This document shows positions 6,111-9,099 of a DNA stretch of 9,099 bases, piece after piece. The notes under the pieces were generated by a model that was not told the origin of the DNA, ran no database searches, and was given only the letters and a program-made list of their open reading frames with translations. Location: contig JAKAHL010000056.1 of assembly GCA_021815005.1 (NCBI GenBank), positions 1 through 9,099 of the forward strand, read 5' to 3'. A program made the position numbers and the translations under genes. The stretch's first letter is position 1; the number at the start of each line of letters is the position of its first letter. The DNA is from Chloroflexota bacterium (GTDB lineage: Bacteria; Chloroflexota; Limnocylindria; Limnocylindrales; CSP1-4).

Positions 6111-7020
6111 CCAGGCCCCGCCGCAGCTCCGGCAGCGCGTCGGCAAATGCCTCGCGCCAGTCGCGCATCGGGGTTCCGGAGGGCAGCGGCGTCGGCTCCA
6201 GCACGGCCCACAGGGGCGGCGTCGAGGCGCGCTGCCAGGTCGCGGCGGGCACGTCCACCACCGCCGCGTCGAGCGCCAGCGCCCGGAGCACCTCGCGCGC
6301 CCAGTCGGCCCGGGATGCCCGACCGCCGTTGACCAGGTGGTGGATCGCCGTGGTGCCCGGGGCAGCCGCCCGGGCCGCGCCCAGCACCTCCACGATCGCC
6401 GCCGCGAGGTCCGGCGCGTAGGTGGGCGTGCCGACCTCGTCGCCGGTGACGCGCAGGGACTCGCCGGCCGCCCGGGCGCGGACCGCCGCCGCGGCGATCT
6501 TGGCAGGGAAGTCGTTGCCGGGCGGGCCGAACAGCCAGGCGGTCCGGACGACGGCCAGGCGGCCCGAGGACCCGGCGAACGCAGCCGTCGCCAGCACTTC
6601 CGCGGCTGCCTTGGCGGCGCCGTAGGGGTTGACCGGGTTGCGCGGATCGTCCGGCGCGTAGCCGCGGCCGTCGGTGCGCCGCCCGTCGAACACCTCGTTG
6701 GTGGACAGGATCACGAGGTCCGTGCCGCGTGCCGCGCAGGCGCGGGCGATCTCGCCCACCGCCGTCCCGTTGCGGCGCATCGCGACGTCGGGCTCGCGGG
6801 CGTTGCCGTCCACGTCGGTCCAGGCGGCGGTGTGGATCACCGCGTCGGGCCGCTCCCGGTCGAGCAGCGTGCCGAAGCTCGCGGCGGTGACCGTGTCGAG
6901 GTCGAACTCCGGCAGGTCCCAGCCGACCGGCGGGCGGCCCCCGGTGAGGGGCGACCCCTCGAGCGCCGCAACCAGCGCCCGGCCGAGCCGCCCGACAACG
7001 CCGACGACCGCGACGCGCAC
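6100..7020 (-). CDS. rfbD: dTDP-4-dehydrorhamnose reductase
   Basis: 306 aa from GTG at 7020. The enzyme reduces dTDP-4-dehydro-L-rhamnose with NAD(P)H to dTDP-L-rhamnose, the last step of the cytosolic rhamnose-donor pathway. An extended short-chain dehydrogenase: nucleotide-binding GVVGRLGR at 7-14; the family-typical IHTAAWTDVDGNAREPD (62-78); STNEVFDG (106-113), where STDYVFDG is usual; the catalytic pair Tyr133 and Lys137 in NPYGAAK (131-137); RTAWLFGP (159-166); and DEVGTPTYAPDLA (194-206), the conserved substrate-side segment. Length is normal for the family. Its start codon shares one base with the rfbB stop (TAGTG), so the two are translated from one message. The stop codon lies inside a short tandem duplication. 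The frame would otherwise stay open to the next gene's start at 5910. Assignment is strong; a related NAD-dependent sugar reductase acting on another dTDP-ketosugar is the main alternative. Confidence 0.93.
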   Translation of the reverse strand: MRVAVVGVVGRLGRALVAALEGSPLTGGRPPVGWDLPEFDLDTVTAASFGTLLDRERPDAVIHTAAWTDVDGNAREPDVAMRRNGTAVGEIARACAARGTDLVILSTNEVFDGRRTDGRGYAPDDPRNPVNPYGAAKAAAEVLATAAFAGSSGRLAVVRTAWLFGPPGNDFPAKIAAAAVRARAAGESLRVTGDEVGTPTYAPDLAAAIVEVLGAARAAAPGTTAIHHLVNGGRASRADWAREVLRALALDAAVVDVPAATWQRASTPPLWAVLEPTPLPSGTPMRDWREAFADALPELRRGLAGG

Positions 7021-8117
7021 TAGGCGGTCCCGTCCACCGCGCGGCCCGCGGCCAGCCGGTCGCCGTACTGGCGGGCGTAGTAGGCGTCCCAGTCACCCGA
7101 CTTGGCGCTCGCGATCCAGTCGGGGTGGTCGCGGTACCAGCCCACCGTCGCCGACAGGCCATCGGCGAACGGCACGCTCGGACGCCAGCCCAGAGCCGCC
7201 AGCCTGGACCCGTCCATCGCGTAGCGGCGGTCGTGGCCCGGCCGGTCCGGCACGGTCCGCACGATCGACCAGTCTCGACCCGTGGCCGCGAGCAGGAGGC
7301 CGATGACCTCGCGGTTGGGCAGCAGGTGGTCGCCGGCGATGTTGTACGCCTCGCCGGTTTCGCCGTGCCGGAGGACGAAGTCGATACCGGCGGCGTGGTC
7401 GGCCACGTGGAGCCAGTCGCGGACCTGCATCCCGTCGCCGTACATCGGGAGGGGCTTGCCCTCCAGGGCGTTGGTCGTGAACAGCGGGATGAGCTTCTCG
7501 GGGTGCTGGTGCGGGCCGTAGGTGTTCGAGCCGCGGGTGATCACGGCGTCCAGGCCATAGGTGATGCCGTAGGCTCGGACCAGCAGCTCGCCCGCGGCCT
7601 TGGCCGCCGCGTAGGGGCTGCGCGGCGCCAGCGGGTCGGCCTCCACGCTGCGGCGCGGCGCCTCGACGTCGCCGTAGACCTCGTCGGTGCTCACCTGCAG
7701 GAAGCGGATGGGGAGGCGATGGCCCCGGCCGGCCCGCTCGTGCTCGCGCCTCACGGCCTCCAGGAGGACGTGGACGCCGATGACGCCCGTGCGCAGGAAC
7801 GCCTCGGGGTCCAGGATGCTGCGGTCCACGTGCGTCTCGGCGGCCACGTTGAGGACCGCGTCCGCCTCGGCGACCAGGGGGCCCACGACCGTCGGGTCCG
7901 CGATGTCGCCGCGCACGAAGTCGAACCGGGCGGCCTGCTCGGGGTCCGCCTCCACCGCGACGAGGTTGGCGCGGTTACCGGCGTAGGTGAGCTTGTCGAG
8001 GACCGTGACGCGCGTTCCGTCGCGGCGGGCCAGCAGCTGGCGGACCAGCTCCGAGCCGATGAACCCCGCCCCGCCGGTGACGAGCAGGCGGGCGCCGGGG
8101 CGGATCCGCTCGCTCAC
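7020..8117 (-). CDS. rfbB: dTDP-glucose 4,6-dehydratase
   Basis: 365 aa from GTG at 8117, whose last two bases overlap the rfbA stop (GTGA, four-base overlap). Converts dTDP-glucose to dTDP-4-keto-6-deoxyglucose using tightly bound NAD+. Visible motifs: LLVTGGAGFIGSEL (11-24) for NAD binding; VLDKLTYAGN (39-48), the family marker; NVAAETHVDRSI (90-101); STDEVYGD (143-150) supplying the catalytic Thr144-Asp145-Glu146; Tyr169 and Lys173 in SPYAAAK (167-173); RGSNTYGPHQHPEKLIP (195-211); GDGMQVRDWLHVADH (227-241); and RPGHDRRYAMD (292-302). All catalytic residues are present, and the length is slightly above the usual 330-350, with the extra mostly at the C-terminus (SGDWDAYYARQYG and a short tail). 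The ORF remains open to 8228, but that part overlaps rfbA and lacks domain content, so the overlapping GTG is preferred. Middle gene of the rfbABD operon. Confidence 0.95.
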   Translation of the reverse strand: MSERIRPGARLLVTGGAGFIGSELVRQLLARRDGTRVTVLDKLTYAGNRANLVAVEADPEQAARFDFVRGDIADPTVVGPLVAEADAVLNVAAETHVDRSILDPEAFLRTGVIGVHVLLEAVRREHERAGRGHRLPIRFLQVSTDEVYGDVEAPRRSVEADPLAPRSPYAAAKAAGELLVRAYGITYGLDAVITRGSNTYGPHQHPEKLIPLFTTNALEGKPLPMYGDGMQVRDWLHVADHAAGIDFVLRHGETGEAYNIAGDHLLPNREVIGLLLAATGRDWSIVRTVPDRPGHDRRYAMDGSRLAALGWRPSVPFADGLSATVGWYRDHPDWIASAKSGDWDAYYARQYGDRLAAGRAVDGTA

Positions 8118-8881
8118 GCCGGGTCCCGCGGCCGCTCGACGGGTCGCGCGAGGCGACCGGCGCGATCGTCGGCCTGGGCCAGCTCGGCCGCCTTGAGCAG
8201 CGAGGGGACCGTGCCCGCGTCCGCCCACTGCCCCTCGTACACGGGCGCGAACAGCCGGCCGCCGGGGATGTAGTGGTTCAGCACGTCGGTGATCTCGAAC
8301 TCGCCGCGGCCCGAGGGCGCCAGCCGCTCGATCACGCCGAACGCATCGGGGCGCAGGAAGTACACGCCGATCGGGATGAGGTCGCTCTTGGGGTGCTTGG
8401 GCTTCTCCTCGAAGCCGACCACCCTGCCGTCGGGGCCGAACTCGGCCACGCCGAAGCGCTCCGGGTCCGGGACGCGGTACAGCAGCGTGCCGGCACCCCA
8501 GCCCTCCTCCTCGAACTGGCGGGCGAGCGGCGCGAGCGGGTCACCGCGAAGGATGTTGTCGCCCAGGACCACGCAGAACGCGTCGTCGCCGATGAAGTCG
8601 CGGGCGAGGCCGATGGCGTGGGCGATGCCCAGCGCGCCGCGCTGGTACCGGTACGTCAGCTCGAGGCCGAAATGGCGGCCGTCGCCCAGCAGCTCCACGA
8701 TGTCGCCGACGCTCTTGCCGCCGACGATCACCATGACCTCGCGGATGCCCATGCCCGCGAGCGTCTCCAGCGGGTAGTAGACCATCGGCCGGTCGTAGAT
8801 CGGCAGCAGGTGCTTGTTGGTGACGATCGTCAGCGGGAACAGGCGCGTGGCGGTGCCGCCGGCGAGGACGAGGCCCTTCAT
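8114..8881 (-). CDS. rfbA: Glucose-1-phosphate thymidylyltransferase (RmlA-like sugar nucleotidyltransferase)
   Basis: 255 aa from ATG at 8881. Joins glucose-1-phosphate to dTTP to give dTDP-glucose, the first step of the dTDP-rhamnose pathway. Motifs: the nucleotide-binding signature LAGGTATRLFPLT (6-18), NKHLLPIYDRPMVYYPLETL (22-41), LTYRYQRGALGIAHAIG (75-91), LGDNI (106-110) with the metal-binding Asp108, RFGVAEF (142-148), VGFEEKPKHPKSD (155-167), GRGEFEITDVLN (191-202) and WADAGT (219-224). At 255 residues it is shorter than the roughly 290-residue enterobacterial RmlA, missing much of the C-terminal helical region involved in the allosteric dTTP site. The highly charged tail after about 235 is poorly conserved-looking. 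No clear Shine-Dalgarno precedes the ATG. First gene of the operon, immediately followed by the matching dehydratase, which supports thymidylyl over uridylyl or cytidylyl specificity. Confidence 0.92.
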   Translation of the reverse strand: MKGLVLAGGTATRLFPLTIVTNKHLLPIYDRPMVYYPLETLAGMGIREVMVIVGGKSVGDIVELLGDGRHFGLELTYRYQRGALGIAHAIGLARDFIGDDAFCVVLGDNILRGDPLAPLARQFEEEGWGAGTLLYRVPDPERFGVAEFGPDGRVVGFEEKPKHPKSDLIPIGVYFLRPDAFGVIERLAPSGRGEFEITDVLNHYIPGGRLFAPVYEGQWADAGTVPSLLKAAELAQADDRAGRLARPVERPRDPA

Positions 8882-9099
8882 CTGGCGGAGCGTACCGCAC
8901 GCCGGTGGCGTGCGAGGCCCTGGTTCTCCCGGTGGCCGCCGTGCGTGGGGGAGGCGTGCGCCGGGGAGCGGCTGGCGCGGCGGCGGAGTCTAGCCGCCTG
9001 CCCGCGAAGGGCCCCACGCCGCCCGCGGGTTGCCCGGCGGCCCCACCCCCCGCGCGTTGCCCGGGGCGGCCCGACGGTGCGCCGGCCGCACGACCGTTG
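8882..9099. other. Non-coding stretch upstream of rfbA
   Basis: No convincing gene is visible on either strand. Apart from the inverted repeat at 8896-8914 it holds a second potential hairpin, GGCGGC (8979-8984) with GCCGCC (8993-8998). GTTGCCCGG occurs twice, at 9029-9037 and 9056-9064. On the minus strand a reading frame open from the window edge ends at TAG 8992-8990, inside that second hairpin. Its product is only Ala/Gly/Pro/Arg-rich, so it could be the tail of an upstream gene with its terminator, or chance. The rfbA promoter should lie here, but no convincing -35/-10 pair could be picked; TAGACT at 8992-8987 (minus strand) is the only faint -10 candidate. Confidence 0.4.
8896..8914. 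promoter_or_regulatory. Perfect 8-base inverted repeat in the rfbA leader
   Basis: CGCACGCC at 8896-8903 and GGCGTGCG at 8907-8914 are exact reverse complements with a 3-base spacer. The element lies 14 to 33 bases upstream of the rfbA ATG. As RNA it would form a stable hairpin next to the translation start; as DNA it could be an operator. No known binding site is recognised. Confidence 0.5.

Noticed and set aside
8990..9099. Partial minus-strand frame entering from the right edge and ending at TAG 8992-8990.
   Set aside because: Only about 35 codons of Ala/Gly/Pro/Arg-rich sequence with no motif. It cannot be told from chance without sequence beyond the edge.

Overview
The window is very GC-rich chromosomal DNA with tightly packed genes, GTG and TTG starts, and start/stop overlaps of 1 to 4 bases. 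Base composition alone cannot separate Actinomycetota from high-GC Chloroflexota. The protein types (a short RmlA-like nucleotidyltransferase, a glycosyltransferase beginning MDLRPLQAPERAP, a DUF3048 protein, and a secreted protein with FlgD-type Ig repeats carrying SPNGDG motifs) lean me toward Chloroflexota, perhaps a Limnocylindria-like lineage. This is recollection of family distribution, not a search result. I see no insertion sequence, phage gene, CRISPR array, tRNA or rRNA.

Layout: one plus-strand gene at the left edge (64-1317, DUF3048 membrane-anchored protein) converges on six minus-strand genes. Reading the minus strand from the right: rfbA (8881-8114), rfbB (8117-7020) and rfbD (7020-6100) form a compact dTDP-sugar operon with overlaps of 4 and 1 bases. 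After a 189-base gap comes a large secreted multidomain protein (5910-3616). After a further 128-base gap come a polyprenol-phosphate mannose synthase-like family 2 glycosyltransferase (3487-2654) and a family 4 glycosyltransferase (2657-1368), coupled by a 4-base GTGA overlap. The rightmost 218 bases (8882-9099) hold the rfbA leader and no convincing gene.

How the genes fit together: RfbA, RfbB and RfbD supply three of the four steps from glucose-1-phosphate to dTDP-L-rhamnose. The 3,5-epimerase RfbC is absent from the window. The two glycosyltransferases provide a lipid-linked mannosyl donor activity and a cytosolic retaining transferase, so the block is a cell-envelope glycan locus. The exported protein between the two sets is the most unusual gene. 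Its N-terminal domain has a hydrophobic-strand/His-Gly and a hydrophobic-strand/Cys arrangement resembling clan CD (caspase/gingipain-fold) peptidases, with a textbook EF-hand calcium loop between them, followed by an SH3b-like segment and several Ig-like repeats. It may be a surface protease or a calcium-dependent surface protein, possibly glycosylated by the neighbouring enzymes; that last link is inference from gene order.

Small-scale structure worth noting: a 29-base imperfect tandem duplication across the rfbD stop codon, a 13-base direct repeat upstream of the mannose synthase gene, and a perfect 8-base inverted repeat just upstream of rfbA.
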